Of a DNA stretch of 64,000 nucleotides, positions 50,930 to 62,658 are shown piece after piece. A program made the position numbers and the translations under genes. Positions within the stretch are counted from its first letter, which is position 1, and every line of letters starts with the position of its first letter. The notes beneath the pieces were generated by a model. That model was not told where the DNA came from and did no database searches. It was given only the letters and a program-made list of their open reading frames with translations. The stretch is from Astrothelium macrocarpum (taxonomy: Eukaryota > Ascomycota > Dothideomycetes > Trypetheliales > Trypetheliaceae): assembly GCA_021030915.1 (NCBI GenBank), contig JAGEMR010000112.1:32639-96638 (forward strand). Direction: 5' to 3'.

Positions 50930-51035
50930 TATGATTGAGCTGTAATTCTATTTGAGCTGTCAGGCACGCGCTACGTGCGGGATCTCATCTCTGAACGAGA
51001 TGAGAATCCACTAAAAGTGGATCCTTGGGCACGGC
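50930..51035 (-). repeat. right 106-bp terminal inverted repeat
   Basis: The reverse complement is identical to the left repeat except for one transition that breaks one base pair of the third hairpin. Confidence 0.92.
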
Positions 51036-51037
51036 TA

Positions 51038-51642
51038 GCCTCCAATCAGCCGACTTCCACGGATCTCAACCCTTACTACCTTGTCCATCCAGAGAACCAT
51101 ATCCCATGGATCTAGTTGAGTCCTAAGGTCAAGTTCTCCTGAGTAGCGCAAAACTCGTCATCATTTGCAAGCAGTCCAGACTCGGCGTTGCGGACCCGCA
51201 ACCAAAAACACGATAGCAGCGGCTAGTGAATTGCTTGTTCCGCTTGATACAGTTGCACGTTAAGACCTGCTCCAAAGTCAGCCAAGAGTACGAATTCTGG
51301 TCCTGATCCTAATGAATTTGCAATATTTAAGCTACCGGTCTATACAGGACCTTTCGATTTCATAGTCACGATAGTCTTTCAAATGCCGTCCATTAGCCAT
51401 ACAACAACTTAAACTGCGCCAGACAAACTGCGCCAGACAAACTTCCACTACGCCGTGTTCCTTTCATCCTTTTAACAGCGATTGCAGGGATCAATTAAAG
51501 AAGACGGACCCGCCACGTATACCCTAGGTTCGGTTAATAAGTACCCAAATACCTTGCTTAAGGTCTCAAACACAAAATCGGTCCTGTAGCGTATGGAACT
51601 TCCATTAAATCTGAAATCTTTGAGCATTTTGCAAGAGTTAAA
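51038..51642. other. upstream region of the secreted-protein gene
   Basis: No gene is seen. A short direct duplication (AACTGCGCCAGACAAACT type) occurs at about 51412-51443. Confidence 0.5.
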
Positions 51643-52530
51643 ATGACGGTGTGGGCTCTCTATATCATACTCTTTCTGACCGAGCTTTCCACTATATTAT
51701 CCAACTCTCTCTCTAGTCCAGCCACGAATACCTCTTCCACGAATAATTCCCCATTTATTTTTGGAAATGGAACTCTCCATTTTGTTGAGTTTAGCCTTCC
51801 ACCCAACTGCGTGAACTTCCAACGTATTAATCAATAAATTAGTACCGCTGATGTTTATGTTTCTGATAATCTTAATACTACAATAGCCTATCCGGGACTA
51901 TTCAAGCGACAACCCTTCGGAGCAAGGCCTGCTAATGTTTGTCCGCAACAAGGTATGAATGCACTATACGATGAGTTCAAGTTCTCTTATTGCGACAGAC
52001 GGGAGAATGTCAAAAATTTCCAAGGCCGTTGTGGTATCGACCGTCCCAGAATATGGCGTAAATATCACAAAGAATTTTACGAGCAATGTGCCGCTCATGA
52101 TGTATGTCTTGATATACCTCATGAGGGCAAACGTGTGGCCTGGTGCGTCCCTCTGAGTGTAAGAAGTTTTCAGGAGCTCCTACGCTGTCCAAGCACTTTC
52201 AGAAACGAGCCTCGGCTCATGAAAGTGGACTTACGGCGAGCCGCGGGCGATGGCAGCTTTGTAGGTATCGGGGTTGTGTTAGTCCAAAATAATCCAGCGG
52301 GTCGACGAACGGAGGTACCGTACACAGCCGGTCAGATTACTATCTTGACTGTGGACCAAGATGGCAATCATCTACAGGAACCAGTCACTTGTACGGTTTG
52401 CAGTTCTCTTACTCTCCCAACTGCAGCAGAACAGGGAGAAATTCACTTCGAAATCCGTGTATTGGCGACACACCTGGATGATGCACCAATGTTAGACGGA
52501 TTCATTTGGACGCATAATAATCCATATTAG
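51643..52530 (+). pseudogene. secreted cysteine-containing protein, one nonsense codon
   Basis: The frame from ATG 51643 to the stop at 52528-52530 has 296 codons and a single internal stop, TAA at 51835-51837, between VNFQRINQ and ISTADVYVSDN. Coding character continues unchanged after it. The N-terminus is a signal peptide (WALYIILFLTELSTIL). The mature part has several cysteines (CPQQG, SYCDRR, RCGIDRP, EQCAAHDVCLD, WCVPLS, LLRC and CTVC), suggesting a disulfide-rich extracellular protein. I recognise no family. The stop is one C-to-T change from CAA. No intron fits: the AG at 51841-51842 has no donor giving the right phase. Translation may be lost, or it may restart at ATG 51955, without a signal peptide. 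The gene starts 0.6 kb from the AT-rich inverted-repeat element. Confidence 0.7.
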
Positions 52531-53305
52531 TTTTTATGTAGTTATTTTTCCCATGCAGAAATGTCAACAGCTCTATCGCATGAACGACCCAATACCAATG
52601 AAATAACTAAAAGCACCTAGAAACAGGATGTTCGATCATTGCGACTGTAACTTAAACGGAAGTTAATCTGGGTACTTCAAGAGCACATGCGATATTAGGC
52701 GCCTTGGTAAAGCTCCATTAGTAGATCTCGTACATCGATGCCTAACTTGATCCTTAAGATCTGAAGTGATCGTCCCCCTAATACCTGTACGCCCAGTATT
52801 TCTCAGTTGTTGAGATTTCTTCACAAAGTAACGAATGCCTCATCATTGTTCGACCCAGCAACTTAGAATTCTGCCTAATGGCTACGGATCACGCTTACCT
52901 TCCTCGCTCAAAATGGCGCGAGACATCGTATTACAGCTTTGTTAGAAGCTTGTAAAATGTGTTCGTTGAGATGGATTTGTCTTGAAGAACGATTTCTCTA
53001 AGTCTTGTAACAGAGGACGCCAATCTTGCTCAATCGAAACTGGCACGGCAATTTTGGCCAGTATTCCACCTTTTCACATATCGCGCAGTACAACATCACT
53101 CCGGCCCGGTAGAGTCTCTCGGCTTTTACCAAACTCGCATAAGTCGCGACAAGCAGCCTTTAGAACTGCCCTGAAGAAAGTCAATATCAGAGAAAGCTTC
53201 CAAGAGATAGCTAACACCCAGTGATTGAGATTTTGACACTGTATTATGTTACATAAGTACTTTCGGGTATCTAAAAAAGTCCTTGATCACACAATTAACT
53301 CTCTA
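52531..53305. other. convergent intergenic region
   Basis: This lies between the 3' ends of the secreted-protein gene and the mucin-like gene. Nothing is recognised. A frame at 52982-53224 is short and lacks features. Confidence 0.5.
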
Positions 53306-56300
53306 TCATTGCAATAACAAAATCACAAAGGCCGCTACAGTGTATAAATAACTCTTCAGCTTCCCATTCCTTGCTTCCAACGACCCCAAGCTTGCTAGAT
53401 TTGGCGATGAGGCACCTTGATCTGATCCGGATACAGATCCGTTGGGAGTTCCCCCATCTGAAGTGGGTGCCAGAACCGTCGAACTCGATGTCTCCATGGT
53501 ATTCGAAGCTTGCGTACTCAAGACTACCGTTGGCACCGTTTCGGAATTTTCCACTACTGCACCGCCTGATGCAACACTAAAGGTATTTTGCTGGATGGTG
53601 ATAGCCGGACCGCCTGCACTTAGTGTTTGTCCGCCGATCACGAGCGGTGAATTTACGGGCTGGGTGAATGTTTGTCCATCAAGACTGTAGATTACACCGC
53701 TCATCAGCCCAGAGTTGGGAGCATTTACAGCTTTTGAGCTTGCAGCATCCGTCGGTGGAGGGACTGCAGAGAAGGAAGCATAGCTGTCACCAACCCTAAT
53801 GCCATTTGAGCCCACACTAATGACTTGGCCGGAGACGGTCACTGCAGGATCTCCGGGCGTAATTGTCGAGCTTCCTACCACAATTGGTTGACCTTGTTCT
53901 GCAGTAACTAGCTGGCTTCCTATAGAAACAACGGCTGCAGACGTTGAGAGGACGCCTTCTGAAGCGGCAGGATTTGCTTCCTGCGGAGCTGCAGAAAACG
54001 AAGCGTAGGTACCATCAGCGCTAATGCCGTTTGAGCCCACACTAAAAGCCTGACCGGAGAATGTCACTGCAGGACCTCCTGGCATAATTGTCGAGTCACC
54101 AATCACAACTGGATGACCTTGTTGTGCAGTAATGGTCTTGCCTCCTACAGTGACAACGGCTGCTGGGGTTAAGAGGGGCTGCTCTGAGGCGGTTGTACCC
54201 GCTGGCTGGGAAGCTGCAGAGAATGCGACATTGCTCTCACCGACGTTGATCCCGTTCGAGCCTACACTGATGACTTGGCCAGAGATAGTCACAGCAGCAC
54301 CTCCAGGCGTGATTGTTGAGCCGCCGGCCACGAGTGGATGGCCTTGTTGAGCAGTGATTGTTTGCTCGCCTACAGTAACAACGGCGATCGAAGATGAGGG
54401 CACCGCATGTCCAGATGCAGGATCAGCATTAGAACTTGGATCCGAGTTACCGACATCCGGTCCGCTGCCTGGAGCAGAGCCCAAGCTTATACTAGAAGAT
54501 CCAATTCCTACTCCACTACCAGAATCAGAACCGGAGCTTGAAGGCCCAGAGTTTACTCCGGACACCACTGCTCCTGCTCCAACATCGGAACCCGTTTCCG
54601 AACTTGATGATCCAGGATCTGATCCAGCGCTCCCTGGGTCCGTTCCGCCTTTAGAAACCGATCCTTGGCCTGGAGATCCTGAACCCTTCTCGGAGCCTCC
54701 CGCGCCTGGCCCAGAGCCTTGTGTATCAATTCCCGAACCCCCTGTTACTGTCTCTAGGTCCCCAGTTCTTGTCTCACTGCCTTGTGTTAATCCACTTCCA
54801 CTTCTCAAATCGGCACCCGAAGTAGTGACTGATCCCACAGGACTTCCCACACCGGAATTTTCGCTCCCACTATTTGCTTCTCCAGGTGACGCTCCAGGTG
54901 GATCCCCAGTTCTCGATTGGGGCGTAGAACCTTCCACACTCGCCGATAGCCCGCCAACGCTATTGCTAAGACTGGGGTCACTCCCATCAGACAAGCCAGA
55001 CTCGCTTGCTCCATTGGATCCGGAACCGCGATTGGATGCGCTGTTGGCTCCATTGCTCGGGCTTGCACTCGGATTTGTTCCTCCAGCCATGATTGAGGGA
55101 ACGACATTTCCCGGATTCGCTCCGCCAGGCAAAGGCGCAGAGGCGGTTGTGGAAGGCGAGGAGCCTGGATCTTGATCACTCACACCATTTGCTACACTCG
55201 ATCCAGGATCGACGCCTGAGCTTGAGTTTGGGTCAGAGCCAGGGTCTGAACCAGTAGCAGATGGATACGATTCTGATTGTGCTCCAGGATCAGTCTTCGG
55301 CTGGGTAGTAGAGCTTGGATGTGGCGGCGCCGTGCTGGACGGCTGCCCCAGATCTGGCTGGCTGAGCGGCGTGGCAGGTTGACCTTGCGTTCCAAAGCCT
55401 GATGTGGTTGTCGCAGGCGCTGGCACAGCCGCTCCAAATCGAGCTTGCAAGGCGTAAGGTGGGTCATACAAACCCTTTACATCACCAGAACAGCTTGACC
55501 ATGCCGGATCGATGTTAGTGAAAACAGCAAGTGGAGGAACCAAGATCGGCTCATAAGGCCGGATTTGCGGACACGTGATATTGGTGTTGTCGGAGTTGAC
55601 AATATTGCTGGTATAGATGGCGGATTGGCACCAGGGTTGGGAACGGTAGATGCTGTAGGGTATGGGTTTGTTAAGGTCAGTGATGTTGAAGGACGCAGTA
55701 GCTACTTGAATGGGATTAATCTGCTCGTATATGTGGGCGTCTAAGATAGGAGGGATGCCGTAGACACTAGAGAGTGTTGAAGCGGTTGGTATTGGCACAA
55801 TGGTGTTGTAGTGAGTTCCACCGATTCCAGAGCACACATTGGAGGCGTACAAAGTAGCGTAGGAGATGTAGAGCGTTGGACTTGTCAAGACGGTGCCCAG
55901 CGCTGATGCTGTTACTGGTCCACTATGTCCAGGAGGTGTGGTAGCAGTGGCCGGCCAATAGACCAATCTGACCGAACCTCCTGTTACTGCACACGGACCA
56001 CATCCAAGAGTACAGCCTGGCGCAAACGATCCTGAAGTTGGCCATGAGAAAGTCGACCATACTCCTATAACGTCTCCCAAGTAACCTTGAGAAAAGGTAT
56101 CGAAATCGTATAAAGCTGACATGGACTCTATGAGATTAGTGCTGCCGGCTATGTACGCGTCTTTCAGACTCTTGCAAACGCTTCCAGTAATTGATGCTTG
56201 GGTGCAAGCAGGGCTGGATGATAACTGCATCGATGCGAATGAAGTGGAGGCTGCGAATTCCGATTGGTAACATGAAAGAGTGGTTGGAAGTATTTCGTAC

Positions 56301-57304
56301 GGACCACCAGTAAAAGGGCAGCTTGCAATATTGCTCGGAGGTATTGCGGCTTGTTTCGAAGCCCAGGTCACCCACTCGTCCTGGCACTGGGAGACGTATG
56401 TGGGCAAAGAACAATTTGGGGAAGGTCTTGCTCCACCCAGTACGGTTGAGACCTCCGAGGTTGCTGTGTAGGTCTCAATGTCGGAATTCGTAACAAGACT
56501 TTCCCCAGTAGATTTGATGAACGTTTCCGTAGTAGTATATGTACTAATTGTCGATATTGGAAAGCCTCCGTCTGACAATATCAACGAATGTGTCAACGTG
56601 CTCGTCGTGCTTGGGCCTATAGCTGGGCTGTCGGTCTCCAAATCGGTTTCTGTGGTGAGATAGGTGGTTGTGACAAAACCGGCGTGATCAGAGTTCCAGG
56701 ACCAGAACTGATCCCACTGAGTCCAACAGGCGTCTACGCTCTCGTTTTTTAAGATATTGGAGGCCAAAATTCTGACGGACGAGGTACCGTTTGAAGTGCT
56801 CAAACTGGTAGCGTTCAAACTGGCAGTGCTCAAACTGGCAGTGCTCAAACTGGTAGTGCTTGAACTGGTGGTGCTTGAACTGGTGGTGCTTGAACTGGTA
56901 GTGTTTGCTGTGGTAGGTTTGCTGGATCCAACCCGAATGCCTATACCGGAGGCGATGAAGCTTCCAATGCCCATATTAGTTGAGCTCAAAGACATTGATG
57001 AGCTCGCGCTTTGGGTAGTCCAACACGTCGTATAGGAGCTAGGGCCGAGTGTGGAGTTTCCCGCCAACATAGTACCATTGGAAACAGTCACAGTCAGAGC
57101 CGTAGTCCCTTCTGTCAAAACTGCAACACCGTTTGCTGGAGTTGAACACGCAGAAATAGTGTATGCATCATCCGAGGACGCTGCTAAATCAATGAAAATT
57201 AGTTTTTTTCCTAGTTAGATACTGATCATTCGCGAATTCTGACCTAAGATTAGTTGTACACAGAACACCAGGAGCCAGACTAAGAAAGAATCCGAAATGT
57301 ACAT
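53306..57304 (-). CDS. mucin-like surface protein with repeated modules
   Basis: Exon 1 (57304-57244) encodes a signal peptide (MYISDSFLVWLLVFCVQLIL). After a 60-nt intron, exon 2 runs from 57183 to 53306, giving 1,312 residues. The order is: an N-terminal region with a Ser/Thr run made of short repeats (about residues 100-150); a cysteine-containing extracellular region to about residue 600 with many sequons; a Gly/Ser/Pro/Asp-rich low-complexity stretch (about 600-950); four tandem modules of about 70-75 residues (about 950-1230), each with a core like TVGEQTITAQQGHPLVAGGS, then TITPGG and VISVGSNGI; and a hydrophobic C-terminus (YTVAAFVILLLQ) after a small-residue stretch, fitting a GPI signal or membrane tail. 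The modules look like beta-rich repeats found in fungal wall proteins. A role in adhesion or wall structure is inference only. Confidence 0.88.
53560..54385 (-). repeat. four tandem coding modules of about 75 codons
   Basis: The motif VxSxGSNGI recurs in the first three modules, preceded by ITAQQGHP- or VTAEQGQP-like and STITPG-like segments. The fourth (VIYSLDGQTFTQPVNSPLVI) is the most diverged. DNA similarity between copies one and two is high, as in the shared string for VSVGSNGI. Confidence 0.85.
56791..56902 (-). repeat. 15-bp tandem repeat in the mucin-like gene
   Basis: About seven imperfect copies of CAAACTGGCAGTGCT (plus-strand reading) encode Ser/Thr-rich pentapeptides such as TTSSS and TASLS. 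Probably variable in number and O-glycosylated in the protein. Confidence 0.85.
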
Positions 57305-58722
57305 AACGAATGATCTACGAAAGAGAGGACGAAAGGAAAAGGAACAGAGAGATAGACGAAACAAATGGCTTGATAGACTCGACGGAGAAAAAATATACCA
57401 TGATGACAGCCAAATCCCTCCAGCGCGTATCAATTCCGTCGAAGGGGATCCAGGATGGAGCACATACAGGCCCTATGAGCGGCACAGCTAGCTGACCCAT
57501 AAGTTCCATAATCCGCGACGGCGGTGCCCGACCGTAGTCAAGCTTTGGTTTAGATTGGCGCCCATGTCGAGTGGCAGTTCTGCGAATTTGTATACTGCTA
57601 AGTCGCAGCACAAGCTGGACGATACGTCTGTAATTGATGCTTTGGCAGGCAAAGAATCTCCCGGAAATTTCATCGGCTCAAAGATTAAACTCTGCCAGCC
57701 ACAAGGCAAGCCGCACCAAAACAAAATGAATTGTGCATGATTATTTCAGCACAGCAGGTAATGTCATGTTTGTGGTTCAGCTTGTCGTGCCTCTCTGGTG
57801 GGTCCCAAATTGTGGCTTCGCTACGCGCCCGCCATTTTTATCCTCATATCCTGTGCCTCCCCCTGAACGGCGGAAATCATGGAGATACGTTCAGTAATCG
57901 TCCTCACATAACCTGCTCCATTCCCATGTAACACGTATAAAGTAACATTAAATGTTGTGTCTGACTCTGCATGTACAAGATGACAAAGACATAAATCTAC
58001 TCTTCATTTTGTAAAATCCCCTTGTACCTTTCCCTACTGATCTGCATTGCCGTCTTCAAAATTGTTCTTCTAAGAAGAGATCACGTAATGGCAAATCCAG
58101 TCGGAGTGTTGGCTCAGCAAGGATTTCGTCGTTGACACCCCTAGGTGCTAGTAGGATAATATCCAGCTTATCGACGTGCCAACTTATACCAGAAGAGATT
58201 TCGGATATCAAGACACGTTCCAAAGCGCTATCAATTTGATGGTCCGGTTAACCAAGAAATAACCTATGGCGGTGGCCTATTCTCTAAGAATCAGCCCTTT
58301 CGTGTATGAACTACCACCACAATTTCAGCATTGACTAAGAGAAGTCTGTCGAATGCCTTTTCAGAAAATACGCTACGTATCTTTATCAAGGGTCTCCCCG
58401 ATGGAGTCTACTGATTTGATCTTTCGAGGTCTTCATTAGACTGCCAATTCAATGATTAGATTGCTTGCATATCGAGATCGATTATTCAAAGCACGTTGAC
58501 CCAAACCCAGTCGATTTGAGAAACAGACATTAAGCTACAGCTATCTGTACGCCTTCCCAGAGGCCCACTCTTTGTTATTCGTCACACGCTGCGACGTGGC
58601 AGCAAAAGAAAAGCACAAAGCCTCATATTCCCAAGTCAGAACTCATCAGACAACAACTCCAATGCGCCAGGCACCGAGCCCCTTCCTCAGACATATCCAA
58701 AGACAATGACCGGCTGTGCTCT
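57305..58722. other. 1.4 kb without a supported gene
   Basis: The left end is the promoter of the mucin-like gene (minus strand). Frames at 57297-57611 and 57731-57931 have no recognisable content. The right end holds the 3' flank of the RCR gene. Confidence 0.5.
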
Positions 58723-59374
58723 TTACCGAATAACTCCGTCAGTCTGTGGTCCTCCAAACTTTGGCTTTCCAGGCGGCGGGCTAATCGGTGGTTCATAAAC
58801 TCGCTCCCCATCTCTCATACCGTCGGGATGGTAGGCGTTCTGTGGAGCTTGCATTTCATAGTTCTGGCCATAGTATCCCGTGTTCGACGGAGAATAAGCT
58901 GGAGGCGCATTATTGTTATTTCCATAATTATAGTTGTTTGATGGTTGTTGAGGATATTGGTTTTGATTGTTGTAATACGGCTGGGGTTGGTACGAATTGA
59001 CGAGCCAGCCGGTGCCGTGATATGGACGAAGACCTTGTCGACGTCGACGTCGCGCAGTGACACAGCTGGGAAATATTAGTTCTGCAAGAAATAGGTTGTG
59101 ACACGAGAAAGAACTCACGAGAATAGGAAGAGAATGATGAGGAAGACGACAATAATGACTACAAGCACGACCCAGCGAGCCCAGTTGTCCCAAGAAGAGT
59201 AATAACAGTTGTTATCATTTTCGTCGAACCCATTGTTGTAGCATCTATTGAAGCGATGCATGTTAGCGATGTGTCTCTCAAACGAGGCAGATAGCACCAA
59301 ATCCCCGCAGCAAAGTGGGGAGGGACAGCTTACGTTTGTCGCTTGACGAGCGACGATGCAGTTGGAATGAACAT
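58723..59374 (-). CDS. RCR-family single-pass membrane protein
   Basis: Three exons, 59374-59334, 59244-59119 and 59065-58723, are joined over introns of 89 and 53 nt and give 169 residues. After a short luminal N-terminus with two cysteines (TCYNNG, NNCYYSSWDNWARW) comes one transmembrane helix (VVLVVIIVVFLIILFLFS). A basic juxtamembrane run follows (TARRRRRQGLRPYHGTGW), then a Pro/Gln/Asn/Tyr-rich cytosolic tail with PPAYSP, a PY-type motif that can bind Rsp5-like ubiquitin ligases. This layout is that of the yeast Rcr1/Rcr2 family, linked to Congo red resistance, chitin deposition and plasma-membrane protein traffic. The second intron interrupts the Ser codon before CVTARRR. An open frame upstream of 59374 exists, but the spliced start MFIPTASSLVKRQT fits the family best. 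Confidence 0.92.
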
Positions 59375-62300
59375 CGTCGGTGATGATGAATGCAATGTGC
59401 CGGAGGTGAATGATTACAGAGGTGACACAGGTGATACAGGTGATCGCAATCACAAACAAGTCAAAGGTTTGTAGGTATTGTGAATAGGGTGAGTCTTGTA
59501 TTGGGTGGTGTGATATTGATGACGTCTGGAAACGCGAGACAAAGGTGGCTGAGCAGTTCTCGGCCCGGCTGTTTTTCGACTTGGCCACACCACCAATGCC
59601 CTTAAACTACCACCGGGAGATGCGAATCCGCGGGAATAACCTGCCTGGGTTGTGAATTTGATTGACTCGGGCCGTCGGCACGGTCGTTAGTTTGTCGTAC
59701 ACTGCGCTTACTCGAGTAATACACCAAGTAACACATTCCTCGAGCAAGGCACTGCAGCATAGCCCAAGGGTTTTGATGGCTTTTCAATTAGCGTACTTCA
59801 TCGGGACTGCCTGCTCACCATTTCTAGGAGCCGATTGAAAATCGGTGAATCAAAAGATTCTATCTTGGAAATCGCCTTGCATGAGTTATCATATCTCGAG
59901 GAGATGGGAGGGAATAAAGGCCAAGGCTCTTTGCTACGTCCCTGTTTCGCGAGTATTGAGAACATTCAAGAACTTTCATACCCTCAAGTTCGGATCGGCG
60001 ACTTGCAACCGATTTCTGCCTTACTTCAACACCTCCAAATACACTTCATACCTATACCCTCGTTCACGTACCCTTTTTGGGAAAATGACTCTGGATTTGG
60101 CTTACTAAATATTCGTCCGCACAAATCTACGGTGCTCTAACAAGCTTGATGTAGGAGCACGCATACTTTTCATATTCTCCCGGTGACTCATAGGTTCTTT
60201 ACACGTGGCCTCTTCATTCTTCGTATGCTGGTCCCAGCAACCTTTACCTTATCTGAATACAATAAACACTATGCGTTATGCTTTTGAAGAGAGCCTCAGG
60301 TTACAGCGGGTTCGCACCCGCCCATCAAACCTTGTGATGAATCGCCTCGATCTTCGCCATTTACCATCAAAAACAACCATGATCCTCTTATGTAGAGTTT
60401 GGAGTATATATGAGAGCCACATGTATGTGTTCGATAAGAGTTTCATGATGTGGTAAAGGCGTCTATTTTAGTCGGAATTTCGTCTTGTCTACCGAACCAT
60501 GGGAGCTGGAAGTATGCTCAATATCTGATGACGACCCAAATAGTAAAACAATACAAAAAGCGTTTCGTTATTGCCATATTTCATCTGTATACCTAGATCT
60601 CAAGACGGGCAGAGTTTAGTAGACCTGTAGTGCCTTATCAAAGCAAAATTAATGGCAAGGGAAGGTTTGGGACGTAAGCGGATTTGTTTGCGAGATTCAA
60701 TGCGTAACGTCCTGCTGCTGGCGTATGCCTGCCGCTTGTTGCTAGCACAAAAGCTTCTTTCTTGACTCGCAGTAGACAGCCTGGGATGCATTGAAAGTGA
60801 CTGATTGATATTACGTACTCGTGCTTCCGTGGTTGTTTCGCTGTCATAATGTTTCCAGATGCTGTTGTGAGCCTCGCATCTCTTGTAGTATACATTTCCA
60901 TTTTGAGCTTAACAACTTCCAGTCTTCTCAAAACTTTCCAGACCAACAAACACTCGAAACTCTATTGCACAGAGTCCGCACTAGCTACCTAGCGCTTCCA
61001 CACAGGTACAAAAGAACGTTCGCACCCGGCCTCGCTCTCTTCTTTTTTTTTCTCCTTGGGTCACCGCATGCAGGACGCCAATAGGCTATCCCGCCACGTG
61101 TGGTTGTTAAACCTGCGCCCAGCGTAGTGTTTAAAAGTTCCTCACCCTCCAGCCCTGACCGGCTGATGAGACAATCTGCATCCACTGCCATACAAGTGGC
61201 TCTGTCGTGTCGTCGCCCAGGTCGTCAGGTTGACGCAGGTGGGGGTAAAACCCCTTTGCATAAGGTCGCCATACAGTCAACTCCCCTTGACACTCTCGGT
61301 CAAGTGTGGAGAGCGGTTCAGCCGTGGCTGGTGGGAAGAAGATTTTATCGCTTCTTTTCCTTTGATGGGACTGGCGACTGCTTGTCATAACCGACTAGAG
61401 GCTCCCTGTCTCTGCCCACTGCTCCCACAGTGGCCTAAAAGACCCTGGAAGCAAATCTGCTCCCGACGAGAGCATCAATCGCTGTTAATGTGCTGTTCCA
61501 GCATGTGCTCTGCGCTCGTCGCTCCGCAAGGAGACATGGAGATGTTTGTGCCCGCGCCGTTCCCAGGCAGGGATGTTTGTCTGCAAAAAAGGAGCGAAGG
61601 AGATTCTCCTCAGATCCTTTTTCCTCGCAAGGACTCGCGCCCGTGGCAGGCATTTGGCCCCCACGAATGGCACCTGTGAGGTTTACCCCAGCGAATGGCT
61701 CGCACCTTTTCGTGGTGCTGGGGATCAGTTCGGCCTGCGTTCAGCAGTGACGACAGCTAAGACGAGCCAAAGCCCTTTAACAAATCTTTCACTCCAACCC
61801 AGTAAGTTGCAACACTCGATTCAGCTTGAACATTTTATCAAACTTGTAGCCTAACTTGAGCAGGTAGCGGAAATCATCGGGGTCCAGACTCACTCAGCTC
61901 CGCAATATGATTGCATACCTCAGCTAGGCGAATTGCAGGCATTTCATTGGTGTTTTGTGGGTCCTTGAGTTTGGTATCGGATGCCTTGGAGTACTTTGGG
62001 ATAGTGAGGATAAACTGATTGTTCACATGTTCAGCTCAAATGTATGCTAGTGCAGATGGAACAGCGCACATGGGATTCAAGGATGTTGTCTGTTGAGACA
62101 ATCACATAACGCCTTGCACAGTGAATGTGTTGAGGCAAGTCCACAAATTGACTGCTCTAGGCAAAGCTCAATTGAGCCTTGTTGACAAGCTCCGACTGAT
62201 ATGATGGACTTGAAGACGGTCATGATTGTGTTCATAGACTGAAAGGCAATTAGTCTCCATCACAACATCTCTATTGAGACGTCCCTTCTGGCAGATATCG

Positions 62301-62658
62301 GCCGAATCACAAGCGGACGGGCAGATGTACACATCTTATGGAGAGAGACCCAAGCTTCGCAAGCAAGCAGAGACCCATGCACAGGTGGCACAGCCGAAAC
62401 GGCCTTTCATTTTGTCCGAAGTCAAGACGAAGCCTTTCCCCTGACATGCCTCTCATGGCTGAGAAGTCACACGAGTACAAGTTCGTGCGGATTGGTCCGA
62501 ATGCATAACAATTTCGAGTTTACGAATCTTCGATTACAAATGTCTATTTGGCTCCTGTCTGTTGCATGTCCATCCTAGTAGCCAATGATATATCAGGTGG
62601 GTCAAGTAGAAACGCACTGGAAAGTATATAGGTAGATACACTGTATCGAGGCTGAGTA
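59375..62658. other. 3.3-kb stretch without a supported gene
   Basis: Frames up to 149 codons occur at 61100-61860 in both orientations. They overlap each other, lack domains and have no splice chain. The stretch 61000-61750 is more GC-rich than its surroundings and could hold an unrecognised gene or repeat. Nothing else is seen. Confidence 0.4.

Larger units (their letters stand above)
49077..51035. mobile_element. AT-rich DNA transposon with 106-bp TIRs
   Basis: A 1,959-bp element has 106-bp terminal inverted repeats that match at 105 of 106 positions. It is flanked by TA on both sides (within CTAG). A TA duplication would fit the Tc1/mariner/pogo superfamily, and the size fits fungal pogo/Fot1 elements. 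The palindromic CTAG leaves a 4-bp duplication possible. The interior (49183-50929) is extremely AT-rich with no surviving open frame, and I could not identify a transposase. The change of composition coincides with the inner ends of the repeats. Confidence 0.85.

Noticed and set aside
51785..51842. Intron GTTGAG...TTAG removing the stop in the secreted-protein gene
   Set aside because: The phase would be wrong after splicing and would give a new stop directly downstream.
54354..55175. 273-codon Pro/Glu-rich plus-strand frame
   Set aside because: It is the antisense of the Gly/Ser-rich low-complexity part of the mucin-like gene and only reflects that composition.
61100..61860. Overlapping frames of 80-149 codons in a GC-richer patch
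   Set aside because: They occur in several frames and both strands with no motif, signal peptide or splice chain. They are better explained by composition.
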